Shown: positions 32,016 through 41,356, numbered from the stretch's first letter. The stretch: DNA of 64,000 nt from Gordonia sediminis (GCA_004193205.1 RZUM01000002.1:186001-250000), one strand, 5' to 3'. Numbers and translations: made by a program. The notes: generated by a model from the letters alone, not told the origin.

Positions 32016-33458
32016 TTGTCCGTTACCTTTGCTTCCCTCGGCGTGCCCGCCGAACTCGTGAATGTTCTTGCCGCCGACGGCAAGACCGAACCATTTCGTA
32101 TCCAGGCCGAGACGCTCGGCGACACGCTGGCCGGTGACGACGTCATCGGTTCCGGTAAGACCGGCTCCGGCAAGACGCTGGCCTTCGCCATCCCGCTGGT
32201 CGCCGGGCTCGCCGAGATCGGCGTCACCCGTAAGCCCGGCGCTCCGACGGGGCTGATCCTGGCCCCGACCCGCGAACTCGCCACCCAGATCGCCGGCGTC
32301 GTCACCCCGCTGGCCCGCGCGATGAACCTCACCGTGACCACCGTCTTCGGCGGCGTGAAACAGAACCGCCAGGAGGACGCGTTCCGTCGTGGCGTCGACA
32401 TCGTCGTCGCCTGCCCCGGACGACTCGAGGACCTGATGCGCCAGGGGATCGTGCGGCTCGACGAGGTGGAGATCACCGTCCTCGACGAGGCCGATCACAT
32501 GGCCGATCTGGGCTTCCTGCCCGGCGTGACCCGGATTCTCGCGGCCACCCCGCACGACGGCCAGCGCATGCTGTTCACCGCGACACTCGACAACGGGGTC
32601 GACAAGGTGGCCAAGCGATTCCTGGACCAGCCGAAAATGCACTCCACCGAGGAGACGACGGCGCCGGTGCAGATGACCCATCACGTCTACGAGGTCTCTC
32701 CCGGCGAGAAGAACGCCCTGGTGCAGGAGCTCGCGTCCGGCCGTGGACGTCGAATCCTGTTCACCCGCACCAAACATCAGGCGCGCAAGCTGGCCCGCAA
32801 ACTCAGCGACAGCGGCATCCCGGCGGTCGACCTGCACGGCAATCTCAGTCAGGCCCAACGTGATCGGAACCTGAAGGCTTTCGGCGGCGCCGACGTGCGC
32901 GTCCTGGTGGCCACCGACGTCGCGGCCCGCGGCGTGCACGTCGACGACGTCGAACTCGTCGTCCACGTGGACCCGCCCGCCGAACACAAGGCGTACCTGC
33001 ATCGTTCAGGTCGGACGGCCCGCGCGGGCAGCGCCGGTGACGTGGTCACCGTCTGCCTGCCCGACCAGCGCCGCGACCTCGCCGGGCTGCTGCGCAAAGC
33101 CGGCATCAAGGTGGCGCCCACCCCGGTGACCGCTGCCTCGGCCCAGGTCGACGCTCTCGTCGGCCCGCGCGCCGATTTCGTCGCGCCGCAGGAGAAGCCT
33201 GTCGCCGCGCCGACCGCCCGGAAATCGTCACCACGACGCGGTCGCTCGACGGATGGACGCGGTCGCTCGACCGACGGACGTTCGGCAGAGGGACGTCGTG
33301 AGTCGGCATCCGGTCAGCGCCAGCGCGGCTCCGGCCGGGCGACCGCAGCGCACTCGACGGGCGAACACTCGGCGGGCGGTCGGCGACCGGCCGGCCGTCA
33401 GCGCAGCGGACACTCCGGCCAGCGGTCGACGCGCCGCGGTACCCCGGCTGCTCGGTAG
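32016..33458 (+). CDS. DEAD-box RNA helicase
   Basis: About 480 residues from TTG 32016. Motifs in order: Q-motif FRIQAETL, motif I GSGKTGSGKT, PTRELATQ, TVFGGVKQ, VLDEADHMADLGF (DEAD), LFTATL (in place of SAT), VDLHGNLSQAQRD, LVATDVAARGVHVDDVELVVH and HRSGRTARAG. The C-terminal 85 residues are rich in Arg, Gly and Ser with RGRSTDG repeated, a likely RNA-binding disordered tail. It unwinds RNA during ribosome assembly or decay. The TTG start is inferred because LSVTFASLGVP is the usual family beginning. Confidence 0.9.
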   Translation: MSVTFASLGVPAELVNVLAADGKTEPFRIQAETLGDTLAGDDVIGSGKTGSGKTLAFAIPLVAGLAEIGVTRKPGAPTGLILAPTRELATQIAGVVTPLARAMNLTVTTVFGGVKQNRQEDAFRRGVDIVVACPGRLEDLMRQGIVRLDEVEITVLDEADHMADLGFLPGVTRILAATPHDGQRMLFTATLDNGVDKVAKRFLDQPKMHSTEETTAPVQMTHHVYEVSPGEKNALVQELASGRGRRILFTRTKHQARKLARKLSDSGIPAVDLHGNLSQAQRDRNLKAFGGADVRVLVATDVAARGVHVDDVELVVHVDPPAEHKAYLHRSGRTARAGSAGDVVTVCLPDQRRDLAGLLRKAGIKVAPTPVTAASAQVDALVGPRADFVAPQEKPVAAPTARKSSPRRGRSTDGRGRSTDGRSAEGRRESASGQRQRGSGRATAAHSTGEHSAGGRRPAGRQRSGHSGQRSTRRGTPAAR

Positions 33459-33468
33459 CGAGACCTTC

Positions 33469-33541
33469 TACGGCGCCCCGGGCACGCTTCACGGCGCCCC
33501 GGGGCGCTGTGCTGCACCAGAAGCGCTCTACGGCACCCCGG
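33469..33541. repeat. Three GC-rich repeats between the helicase and azlD
   Basis: YACGGCRCCCCGG occurs at 33469-33481, 33490-33502 and 33529-33541 between convergent genes; the last overlaps the azlD stop. GCGCCCCGGGGCGC at 33494-33507 is a perfect palindrome and may act as a terminator. Confidence 0.4.
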
Positions 33542-33848
33542 CTGCACGCAGACCGGCGGCGACCACCGCGGCGAGTGCGATGACGACCACGAGGGGAGCC
33601 CGGCACAGGGCGGCGCCCACACCGACGGCGACTCCGGCGGGCCGGGCCCACCCGGCGAAGTCCTGGCCCACGAACAGTGCCCCGGTCAGGGCGACCGCGA
33701 CCAGCAGGACGATGGCGGCACGGTCGAGCAGTGCCGCCGTCTGCTCGGAGACCTCGACACGGCGACGTAGTACCGGACCCGCCAACCGGATCACGTAGGT
33801 GCCACCGGCGAGCAGGGCGACACCGGCGAAAAGGTCCGCGCCGCTCAT
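33528..33848 (-). CDS. azlD: AzlD-family branched-chain amino acid exporter subunit
   Basis: 106 residues with about four hydrophobic segments: LFAGVALLAGGTYVIRLAGPVLRRR, the AzlD opening, and LLDRAAIVLLVAVALTGALF. AzlC and AzlD form an exporter for branched-chain amino acids and analogues. It overlaps azlC by 4 bp (ATGA). Confidence 0.85.
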   Translation of the reverse strand: MSGADLFAGVALLAGGTYVIRLAGPVLRRRVEVSEQTAALLDRAAIVLLVAVALTGALFVGQDFAGWARPAGVAVGVGAALCRAPLVVVIALAAVVAAGLRAAGVP

Positions 33849-34609
33849 CGGGCGACCTCCGGGACCGTCATCGGGGCGGCCTCGCCGGGGACCGTCACCG
33901 GGGCAGCATCCTCATGCGAGGGTGCCTGCCGGTCCCGGCGTCGTCGGCGGATGACCTCCACCGCGGCCGGACCGGCCAACGCCATCAGGATCGGCAGACC
34001 CGCCGGCAGGAAAGGGGACGCCGCGACGGCGATCCCGCCGCCGACCAGGGCAGCGGTCAGCGTCGTGCGGTCCCGCAGAGCGGGGACTGCCAGTGCGGCC
34101 AGCAGGGCCGGGAACGCGGCGTCGAGACCGAGCGACTCGGGGTGTGCCACCACCTCGCCGATGGCCGACCCGAGTACCGAGCCGAGTGGCCAGCTCACCA
34201 AAACCCCTGCGCCGCAGAGGAAGAACGCGGACCGTGCGCGGCTTGCGTCGGTGTGACCGGCGGCGATCGCGGCGGTTTCGTCGTTGATCAGGTGCGCACC
34301 GAGCAGCAGGCGTGGCCCCCCGTCGAGGTGTCTGCCGACGGCGAGTCCGTACCCGAAGTTGCGGGTGTTCACCAGAATCCCGGCGAGCGCGCCCAGGATC
34401 GGGGCACCGCCGGCGGCCAGTACGCCGACGAAGACGAACTCCGACGACCCGGCCAGGACGACGGTCGCGATGGTGAGGATCTGCCACCACTGCAGGCCGA
34501 CCCCGTGTGCGGCGACACCGTAGGACGCGCCGATGACCAGCACGGAGGCACTCATCACCGCGACGGTGCGACACGTCTCCGCATCAAGTGTTCTCCAGAA
34601 TGAACGCAT
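33845..34609 (-). CDS. azlC: AzlC-family branched-chain amino acid exporter subunit
   Basis: 254 residues. The membrane core has SVLVIGASYGVAAHGVGL, AGSSEFVFVGVLAAGGAP (family motif), LVNTRNFGYGLAVGRHL and HLINDETAA. The hydrophilic C-terminus (RRRRRDRQAPSHE and two TVP-containing repeats) is an extension. It is divergent from an XRE/cupin regulator, the arrangement seen for azl operons where the regulator senses the amino acid. Confidence 0.87.
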   Translation of the reverse strand: MRSFWRTLDAETCRTVAVMSASVLVIGASYGVAAHGVGLQWWQILTIATVVLAGSSEFVFVGVLAAGGAPILGALAGILVNTRNFGYGLAVGRHLDGGPRLLLGAHLINDETAAIAAGHTDASRARSAFFLCGAGVLVSWPLGSVLGSAIGEVVAHPESLGLDAAFPALLAALAVPALRDRTTLTAALVGGGIAVAASPFLPAGLPILMALAGPAAVEVIRRRRRDRQAPSHEDAAPVTVPGEAAPMTVPEVAR

Positions 34610-34628
34610 GCCCACTATGATGAACACT
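34587..34628. promoter_or_regulatory. Inverted repeat over the azlC / XRE divergent starts
   Basis: AGTGTTC (34587-34593) and GAACACT (34622-34628) flank the azlC start region; the second abuts the regulator's ATG. Another GTGTTC follows just inside the regulator gene. This is a likely regulator binding region. Confidence 0.45.
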
Positions 34629-35243
34629 ATGGATGGTGTTCGTCAAGATGGACGATCGTCCGGCGAATCGAACGATGTCGTCGGCAGGGGTGCTGCAACC
34701 AATCCCAAGGTGCTGGTCGCCGCGGCCCTCAAACGCGAGCGGACGCGCGCCGGGTTGTCGATCGGTGAGCTGGCACGTCGCGCCGGCATCGGCAAATCGA
34801 CTCTCTCCCAACTGGAATCGGGTGAAGGAAATCCGAGCGTCGAGACGCTCTGGGCGTTGTCGACGGCGCTCGGTGTGCAGTTCTCGGCGCTGCTCGACGC
34901 CCCGTCGCATCCGGTCGAGGTGATCCGGCTCGGCGACGGTCCGCTGATTCCCGCCGCCGACGCCGACTACGCGGCCACCCTGCTGTCCACCGCCCGGCCC
35001 GGTACGCGCCGCGATATCTACATCATCCAGGCCGAACCCGGCAAGCCTAGAGTGTCGGCGCCGCACGCCCGCGGCATCGTCGAACATGTCGTCATCAGCA
35101 CCGGCCGGGCACGTCTGGGGCCGATCGATGCCGCCGTCGAACTCGGGCCGGGGGACTACATCTCCTACGCCGGGGACATCGAGCATGTCTTTGCCGCCCT
35201 CGAACCCGGCACAGTGGCGGTGCTCGTCAGCGAATCGAGCTGA
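34629..35243 (+). CDS. XRE-family regulator with C-terminal cupin domain
   Basis: 204 residues. The helix-turn-helix lies at about residues 30-80 (LKRERTRAGLSIGELARRAGIGKSTLSQLESGEGNPS). A cupin sensor follows (HARGIVEHVVISTGRARLGP and ELGPGDYISYAGDIEHVF). It probably controls the divergent azlCD. ATG 34629 directly follows the GAACACT half-site; earlier in-frame ATGs at 34608 and 34617 exist but overlap azlC. Confidence 0.87.
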   Translation: MDGVRQDGRSSGESNDVVGRGAATNPKVLVAAALKRERTRAGLSIGELARRAGIGKSTLSQLESGEGNPSVETLWALSTALGVQFSALLDAPSHPVEVIRLGDGPLIPAADADYAATLLSTARPGTRRDIYIIQAEPGKPRVSAPHARGIVEHVVISTGRARLGPIDAAVELGPGDYISYAGDIEHVFAALEPGTVAVLVSESS

Positions 35244-36047
35244 TCACGCCGGCAGAAACCGCCCGTAGAGGCTGGTGGCGAGCCATGGCCGCGGGCCCCA
35301 CGCGAAGGACCGCCCGGTGAGCGCGGCCCACGTCTGCGACATCCGGCCGTAGCCGGTGAGCAGTGCGGCGACCGGGTCGACGCTGACGTGGACGTCGGCG
35401 GGGCGGGGGTGGGGCGGGTCGATCTCGAGCTCGCCGTCGGTGAACTGGAAGGTGAAGCGTTCCGAGCAGCCGCGCAGCCGGATATCGTAGGTCGCCGAAT
35501 GGCCGGTGCACGAGTCGTGCAACCAGCCCGGCAGGATCTGGTGGCGGCCGCGCACGACCAGCGTCGCCACATGCGGGTCGATCTCCCACGGCGCACCGAC
35601 GACGCGCGCCACATCGTGCCCATGCACCACGAACTCACCGATTAGGAGGCCGAGCGCGGCGTCGGACCGAATCCGCCGACCGCCGTGGAAGTTCATCATC
35701 GGTACCCGGGCCCCGAAATGCTCCACCACATCGAGGAGTTCGGCCAGGTCGTCGAGGAGTGTGGCGGCGAGCGCATTCACGTCGCGAGTGGGCAGGTTGG
35801 CGATCTGCTTGGCGTTGAACTCGGGCAGATCTGTCGCGCTGCTCGCCCACGACCCCTCGCCACGGACGAGTTCGAGGTGGTGGGCGGGCGCGAATGCGAC
35901 GTGGCCGAGGCAATCGGTCACCGTCCAACCCGGGGTGGGGCCGACGCGGACATCGGGATCGGTGACGCCCCGCACCAGCTCCGCGAACCGGGCGCCCGCC
36001 TCCCGTGCGGCATCGATGTAGTCGAACCGCGAGAATGTCGTCCTCAT
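35244..36047 (-). CDS. Mycothiol-dependent maleylpyruvate isomerase-fold protein
   Basis: 267 residues. The N-terminal DinB/MDMPI domain has GWTVTDCLGHVAFAPAHHLEL, with the metal-binding His pattern completed by LIGEFVVHGHDVARVVG. The C-terminal domain is SCP2-like (FTFQFTDGELEIDPP). Members use mycothiol for isomerisation or conjugation, or are uncharacterised. ATG 36047 is the family start. It lies 184 bp after the ferredoxin reductase gene on the same strand. Confidence 0.8.
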   Translation of the reverse strand: MRTTFSRFDYIDAAREAGARFAELVRGVTDPDVRVGPTPGWTVTDCLGHVAFAPAHHLELVRGEGSWASSATDLPEFNAKQIANLPTRDVNALAATLLDDLAELLDVVEHFGARVPMMNFHGGRRIRSDAALGLLIGEFVVHGHDVARVVGAPWEIDPHVATLVVRGRHQILPGWLHDSCTGHSATYDIRLRGCSERFTFQFTDGELEIDPPHPRPADVHVSVDPVAALLTGYGRMSQTWAALTGRSFAWGPRPWLATSLYGRFLPA

Positions 36048-36231
36048 CCGTGGCACCCCCCAATGACAGGGCCTCAGCGTAACCCGAAGCGGCCCGGAGA
36101 AGCGCGCCACAGCGCCACATCGACGACGTCGCGTCGATGGACCGGCCGCGGAGGACGTTCGGGTGGAGTGCATCTCGGAGATGGGACGATTGTCCAAGGA
36201 GTCGGTGTGGAACGGCCGTCCAGGTCTGGTG

Positions 36232-37761
36232 TCAGCGCAGCAGGTCGAGCAATCCTCGGCGTCGGGGATGACGGTCGGGCCGCGCTCCGGCCTCGAGGTC
36301 GGCCAGCAGCGACGCCACGGTCTGCGCCGAGTCGGTCTTGTTGGTGCCGATGAAGCCCGACGGCCCGCGTTTGATCCAGCCGGTCACGTACATGCCCGGG
36401 ACCGGGGTGCCGTCGTCGACGACCCGGCCGGCGTCATGCGGGATGACGCCGCGCGCCTCGTCGAACGGCAGGCCCGGCACCGGCATGCCGCGGTAGCCGA
36501 TCGAGGTCAACACCAGTCTCGCCGCGATGGTGTCGGTGGCACCGGTGGGTTCGATCGTGCCGTCGTCGGCGACGCGGTTGCGTTCGACGACCACGCCGGC
36601 GGCGCGGCCCCCGGGGTCGACGTCGATGCAGACCGGGGACCGGCGAAAACCCAGCCGCAGGGTGCGCCCGCCCCGTCGGGGGCGGGTCGCCAGCTCCGCC
36701 AGCAGCTCGAGCTTGGCCCGCGTCGTGGCGTCGGGCGTGTCCGGCGGCCCGGACACGTCGGCGGGATCGACGACGACATCCGCGCCGGACTCGACGAGTC
36801 CGACCAACTCGGGCAGCGTGAAGGCCGCCTGGGCCGGACCGCGGCGGCCGAGCACCACGACCTCCTCGATCTCGGATCGGCGCAACGTGGCCAGGGCGTG
36901 CCGGGAGATCGACGTGTCGGCCAGGTTGTCCGGGTCGGCGGTGAGGATGCGGGCGACGTCGAGAGCGACGTTGCCGTTGCCGACGACCACGGCGCGTGAG
37001 GTGGCGAGGTCGACGTCGAGATGGTCGTGGTCGGGGTGGTCGTTGTACCAGCCGACGAACGCGGTGGCGCTCACCACGCCGGGGGCGGTGGCATCGGGGA
37101 TCGCGAGTGCCCGGTCGGTGGGTGCGCCGCCGGCCCAGATGACCGCGTCGTGGCGTTCGCGCAGGTCATCGAGCATGATGTCGCGGCCGACCGTGATCTC
37201 GAGCTTGATCTCGCAGCGCGGATCGCGGGCGATGTCGTCGAACAGCCGCATCACCGAGCGGGTGGCGGTGTGGTCGGGGGCGACGCCGTAGCGGGCGAGG
37301 CCGAACGGACGACGCAGCCGTTCGTAGAGGGTCACCGACACCTGCGGATGCCGGAGCAGTTCGTCGGCGGCGTACATCGCCGACGGACCCGAGCCGACGA
37401 TGCCGATCGAGACCGGCTCGTCGACCGCGAGCGGCCGGGGTTTGGAGACGGGCGCCATCGGCAGTCGCCGGGACGGATCGACCGGGAAACGGACCGCCTC
37501 GACCGCTCTGGTGGCGTAGTGGCCCGCGTTGATGTCGGCGAAGCGGGCCTGATCGTCGGGCAGACGTTGGCCGGGGATGATGGCGCCCACGGGGCAGGCG
37601 CTCACGCACGCCCCGCAGTCCACGCAGGTCGACGGGTCGATGTAGAGCATCTCGGCGACACCGAAGCCGGGCTCGTCGGGGGTGGGGTGGATGCAGTTGA
37701 CGGGGCAGGCGTAGACGCAGGACGCATCGCCGCAGCACGCCTGCGTGACGACGTGAGGCAT
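36232..37761 (-). CDS. fprB: Ferredoxin fused to ferredoxin-NADP reductase (FprB type)
   Basis: 509 residues. The N-terminal 7Fe/8Fe-type ferredoxin has CCGDASCVYACPVNCIHP and CVDCGACVSACPVGA. After residue about 110 comes an adrenodoxin-reductase-like domain: GIVGSGPSAMYAADELL (FAD), VVVGNGNVALDVARIL (NADP) and the C-terminal GWIKRGPSGFIGTNKTD. The fused form is a self-contained electron-transfer module from NADPH. It lies immediately after an AurF-type diiron gene, as in M. tuberculosis (Rv0885-Rv0886), so it may reduce that enzyme. Confidence 0.9.
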   Translation of the reverse strand: MPHVVTQACCGDASCVYACPVNCIHPTPDEPGFGVAEMLYIDPSTCVDCGACVSACPVGAIIPGQRLPDDQARFADINAGHYATRAVEAVRFPVDPSRRLPMAPVSKPRPLAVDEPVSIGIVGSGPSAMYAADELLRHPQVSVTLYERLRRPFGLARYGVAPDHTATRSVMRLFDDIARDPRCEIKLEITVGRDIMLDDLRERHDAVIWAGGAPTDRALAIPDATAPGVVSATAFVGWYNDHPDHDHLDVDLATSRAVVVGNGNVALDVARILTADPDNLADTSISRHALATLRRSEIEEVVVLGRRGPAQAAFTLPELVGLVESGADVVVDPADVSGPPDTPDATTRAKLELLAELATRPRRGGRTLRLGFRRSPVCIDVDPGGRAAGVVVERNRVADDGTIEPTGATDTIAARLVLTSIGYRGMPVPGLPFDEARGVIPHDAGRVVDDGTPVPGMYVTGWIKRGPSGFIGTNKTDSAQTVASLLADLEAGARPDRHPRRRGLLDLLR

Positions 37762-37795
37762 GATCGTTTCCGTTTGGGGGAGAGGTGGTCTCGGG

Positions 37796-38797
37796 TCAGG
37801 CGGCGTTGTAGGTGGGCTCGCTGCGATAGCGCGACGGTCGGCCGCCGATGCCGAGGAGCCGCCACAGCAGCCGGGACGCCGGATTCATCAGGCCGCACTG
37901 CTCGCCGAGCATCCGGACATCGCCGAAGACGTTGCGCAGGAACAGTTTCGACTCCGCTGACCGCCAGAAGATGTCATGTATCACCTCGTCGGGGACATCG
38001 AAGCGTTTCCGGAAGATGCGCGGCGGCACGACGATCGCGCCGCACAGGATGCGCATCGTCAGCGGCAGCATCAGGGAGAGGAGGAAGCGCTGGGCACGGC
38101 CCTTGTGCGGGATGGTCTCCCGAAGCAGATGGTGTGCGAACGAGATGTGCCGGGCCTCCTCGGCCACATGCAGTTGCATGACCGCGGCCATCGTCGGATG
38201 CAGGCTCGAGCGTGAGCGCAGGAAATCCTTCTGGATGTGGTCGATGGGCTCCTCGCCGCCGAGTACGCCGAAGAAGAAGACGCTCGGGAAGACGGTGGCG
38301 GCCAACGGGATCAGCGGCGAGACGAGGCGGAAGCCGACCTTGGCGCCGGGCACGTCCATGCCGGTGCGGTTCACGAACTCCTGGAACATCAGAGTGTGGT
38401 TGCACTCCTCCTTGGACTCGTGGGTGGTGTAACGGAACTCCTTGGCGCCGTTGGGGAGTTTGAAGCTGTACTGCATCAGGCCGCGGATGAGGATGGACTC
38501 GAACTGCAGGCCCACCTTGGCGACATTCGCCTGGCGCCACATGCCGATCTCGATCTGCTTGTCCACCGGCAGCTGCTGATACCAGGGGTGGCGGCCGACC
38601 GGGTCGACCTCCTTGTCGAGGATCCAGCGCGGATCGTCGGGCACGATCGCCATCTCGGGTGCATCCCAGTCGATGTCGAGGTACGGGTCGAAGTTGCGCT
38701 GCACCGACGCGGTCGACAGGTCGTCGAGCACCTGTCGGTAGTCGTCGTCGGAGCCGGCCTTGGTGTGTTCGGGGGTGTACTTCAGCGCCGTCGTCAT
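37796..38797 (-). CDS. AurF-type diiron oxygenase-family protein
   Basis: 333 residues of the p-aminobenzoate N-oxygenase (AurF) family. Diiron ligands are in HESKEECNHTLMFQEF and HVAEEARHISFAHHLL. Membrane-like stretches (LIPLAATVFPSVFFFGVL and LLSLMLPLTMRILCGAIVV) are characteristic of the actinobacterial branch. The substrate is unknown. AGGAGGG lies 7 nt before ATG 38797. It is the first gene of a pair with fprB, which starts 34 bp after its stop. Confidence 0.85.
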   Translation of the reverse strand: MTTALKYTPEHTKAGSDDDYRQVLDDLSTASVQRNFDPYLDIDWDAPEMAIVPDDPRWILDKEVDPVGRHPWYQQLPVDKQIEIGMWRQANVAKVGLQFESILIRGLMQYSFKLPNGAKEFRYTTHESKEECNHTLMFQEFVNRTGMDVPGAKVGFRLVSPLIPLAATVFPSVFFFGVLGGEEPIDHIQKDFLRSRSSLHPTMAAVMQLHVAEEARHISFAHHLLRETIPHKGRAQRFLLSLMLPLTMRILCGAIVVPPRIFRKRFDVPDEVIHDIFWRSAESKLFLRNVFGDVRMLGEQCGLMNPASRLLWRLLGIGGRPSRYRSEPTYNAA

Positions 38798-38977
38798 CTG
38801 TGCGCCCTCCTGTGATCTGCCGACCGGGTCGATCCGCGCGATCGCGGTCGCCACACGGTCGGCTTGTCGTTGGGGCCGACGGTAGTTCCGGTCGCGGCTA
38901 TTTGTCAATGCTCGATGTCACGATTCGTCGGGACGCCGGATGCCGTGGACCGGTGTCCGGGCCGTCCGGGGTGAAGG

Positions 38978-40801
38978 ATGGAGGCCATGGTGCAGATCCT
39001 GATCGTGGTCATCGCGATTCTGGGTATCGCGGCGGCCCACGTCGTCGGTCCCCGTATCCACGTCGCACCACCACTGATCCTGGTGGTGGTCGGCGCGGCG
39101 ATCGGGATGATGCCGTTCGTACCCGCCGTGGACATCGACCCGGAGTGGATCCTGGTCGGGGTCCTGCCACCGCTGCTCTACTCCGCGGCGGTGTCGATGC
39201 CGACGATGGATTTCCGGCGAGACTTCGGTGCGATCAGCGCGCTGTCGGTGGTGCTCGTGCTGATCAGTTCGGTGGTGCTGGGGATCTTCTTCGTCCGGGT
39301 GATCCCCGACATCTCGATCGCGACCGGCATCGCGCTCGGGGCGATCGTGAGCCCCACCGACGCCGTGGCCACCTCGATCGCCAAACGACTCGGCGTGCCC
39401 CACCGGGTCACCGCGGTCCTCGAGGGTGAGAGCATGCTCAACGACGCGACGGCACTGGTGTTGCTGCGCTCGGCCATCGCCGCCATCGCCACAAGCATCT
39501 CGTTCGTGCACGTCGCCCTCGACTTCGTGCTCGCGGTGGTGATCGCCGTGCTCATCGGCACCGTCGTCGGTTGGCTCAACCTGGCGGTTCGTGCCCGTGT
39601 TCCCGACGCCACGGTGAACACCGCGATCTCGTTCACCGTCCCCTACCTCGCATATCTACCGGCCGAAGAACTCGGCGCGTCGGGGCTGGTGGCCGCGGTC
39701 ACCGCCGGATTGATCACCGGTGCCGGGGCGGTTCGCTTCCTGACCCCGCAGCACCGACAGTCCGACGCGCAGAACTGGCGAACCGTCGAACTGATCGCCG
39801 AGGGTGGGGTGTTCCTGCTCATGGGTCTGGAGTTGTGGGGACTGACGGTCGACGTCCACCGCGACCACGACGGTATCGGCACCGCCGTGTGGATCGGCCT
39901 GGCCGCCCTCGCGCTGACGGTGGTGGTCCGGGCGGTCTACGTCGTCCCGGTGGTCTGGTGGCTCGATCGGGTGTCCCGCCGCGGAACGGCGATGCGACCC
40001 ATGCTCGCCGACCTCAACGCCGAGATGGCGCAACGTCAGAAGGCGCCCCCGCGTCGGCCGGTGCGTTCCCGTGGTGAACGGCCGTCGCGTCGGGCCCGAC
40101 GCGCGCTCGGTCGCGAGTGGCGGCGCATCCGACGGCGGCTCGAACCGCATCGCTGGGCCGGGCGCAGCGACGTCCCACCCATCTCACCCGAGACCGCGCG
40201 CCTGGTCAGTCACCGCCTGACCCGGCAGATCGCCGACATCGACTACTACCGATCGGCCCCGCTCGGTCCCAAGGAGGCGACCATCGTGGTGTGGGCCGGA
40301 CTGCGTGGAGTGGTCACGCTCGCCGCTGCGCAGACGTTACCCGCGGACGTTCCGTCGCGGTCGCTGCTGGTGCTCATCGCCTTCGTCGTGGCCGCCGCAT
40401 CCCTACTCGGCCAGGGCGGGTCGTTGGCCTGGCTGATCCGCCGACTGGGTATCGCCGACGACGCCGAACAGCGCGCCGCCGAACAAGAGCGGCTGCACGC
40501 CCACCTGTCCGTAACCGCCCAGGAGGTGCTCGCGGAATCCGAACTCACCAAACAGTATCCGGCATTGCGACAGCGGGTCGACGAACTCACCCGGGGTGCC
40601 GACACCGAGGACTACCTCGTCGGGATGAACTTGCGGTTCCGTACCGCTTTCGCCGACGTGCGGCGTCAGATCATCGCCGCGCAACGGGAAGCGCTGCTGC
40701 ACCTGCGGGACGAAGGCACTTTTCACTCGGCGCTGCTGGCCCGCGAACTACGGCAGCTCGACGCCGAGGAGATCAGCCTGGACATGCGCCTCGACCGCTG
40801 A
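38978..40801 (+). CDS. Na+/H+ antiporter, CPA1 family (NhaP-like)
   Basis: 607 residues. About 12 membrane helices fill residues 1-400, with the ion-binding ALGAIVSPTDAVATSIAKRL, the VLEGESMLNDATALVLL motif, and GLRGVVTLAAAQTLP. The C-terminal cytoplasmic part is unusually hydrophilic and includes an Arg-rich segment (about residues 350-395) and helical HAHLSVTAQEVLAESEL. It exports Na+ or K+ in exchange for protons. GTG 38990 has the better GGAGG spacing; ATG 38978 is given as the outer limit. Confidence 0.88.
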   Translation: MEAMVQILIVVIAILGIAAAHVVGPRIHVAPPLILVVVGAAIGMMPFVPAVDIDPEWILVGVLPPLLYSAAVSMPTMDFRRDFGAISALSVVLVLISSVVLGIFFVRVIPDISIATGIALGAIVSPTDAVATSIAKRLGVPHRVTAVLEGESMLNDATALVLLRSAIAAIATSISFVHVALDFVLAVVIAVLIGTVVGWLNLAVRARVPDATVNTAISFTVPYLAYLPAEELGASGLVAAVTAGLITGAGAVRFLTPQHRQSDAQNWRTVELIAEGGVFLLMGLELWGLTVDVHRDHDGIGTAVWIGLAALALTVVVRAVYVVPVVWWLDRVSRRGTAMRPMLADLNAEMAQRQKAPPRRPVRSRGERPSRRARRALGREWRRIRRRLEPHRWAGRSDVPPISPETARLVSHRLTRQIADIDYYRSAPLGPKEATIVVWAGLRGVVTLAAAQTLPADVPSRSLLVLIAFVVAAASLLGQGGSLAWLIRRLGIADDAEQRAAEQERLHAHLSVTAQEVLAESELTKQYPALRQRVDELTRGADTEDYLVGMNLRFRTAFADVRRQIIAAQREALLHLRDEGTFHSALLARELRQLDAEEISLDMRLDR

Positions 40802-40871
40802 CGGCCGCGACGTCAACCCGAACCCGTAACGGGGGAGCGAGGATTCGGTGTCCGCCCGGTGCCAAACGGTG

Positions 40872-41180
40872 TCAGCCGACCAAGACCGGACCGGTACTGA
40901 ACAGGAACATGATGAAGGTGGCGAGCAGGAACCACGAGGCGCCCTGCCAGATCTGCCAGCGGCCACCCGCGCGCCAGTTGCGATACGTGCGAAACAGCGC
41001 GCCGAGCGCCCCGATGAGGACGAGGATCGGGGCGGCGACGACGAGTGCGGTCCGCAGCCCGTCGTCCGACGCCCATGCCACCAGGAGCGCGGCGAGCCCG
41101 AAACCCACCGTGACGGCGACATGTACTGCGGCTTCACGCATCTCGCCGCGGTTGGGTGATTGCTTGTCCGAGTCGGTCAT
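40872..41180 (-). CDS. Small hypothetical membrane protein (102 aa)
   Basis: Three hydrophobic helices (HVAVTVGFGLAALLVAWA, ALVVAAPILVLIGALGALF and WFLLATFIMFLFSTGPVL) follow a polar N-terminus (MTDSDKQSPNRGEMRE). Tryptophans in RAGGRWQIWQGASW mark an interface loop. No family is recognised. It stands alone between the antiporter and the stress-protein gene. Confidence 0.6.
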   Translation of the reverse strand: MTDSDKQSPNRGEMREAAVHVAVTVGFGLAALLVAWASDDGLRTALVVAAPILVLIGALGALFRTYRNWRAGGRWQIWQGASWFLLATFIMFLFSTGPVLVG

Positions 41181-41293
41181 TGCGGCCTCCCAGGTTCGGT
41201 CGCGGTCGCCTTACCTCCCACGGTACGCGGATGACGAAACGCCCAGTGACCGGGACTTTTTCCTCATTGCCGCAACAACTCGACCAGGGCAGG

Positions 41294-41325
41294 ATCATTA
41301 TTGAAGGACATCATTATTGAAGGAC
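41294..41325. repeat. Exact 16-bp tandem repeat upstream of the universal stress protein
   Basis: ATCATTATTGAAGGAC occurs twice without a gap (41294-41309 and 41310-41325), ending about 30 bp before the start codon. It is AT-rich against a high-GC background, so it may hold duplicated promoter elements or a regulator site. Confidence 0.8.
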
Positions 41326-41356
41326 ATTGTCGGCGAATGAGGAGATGAGACCGGAG

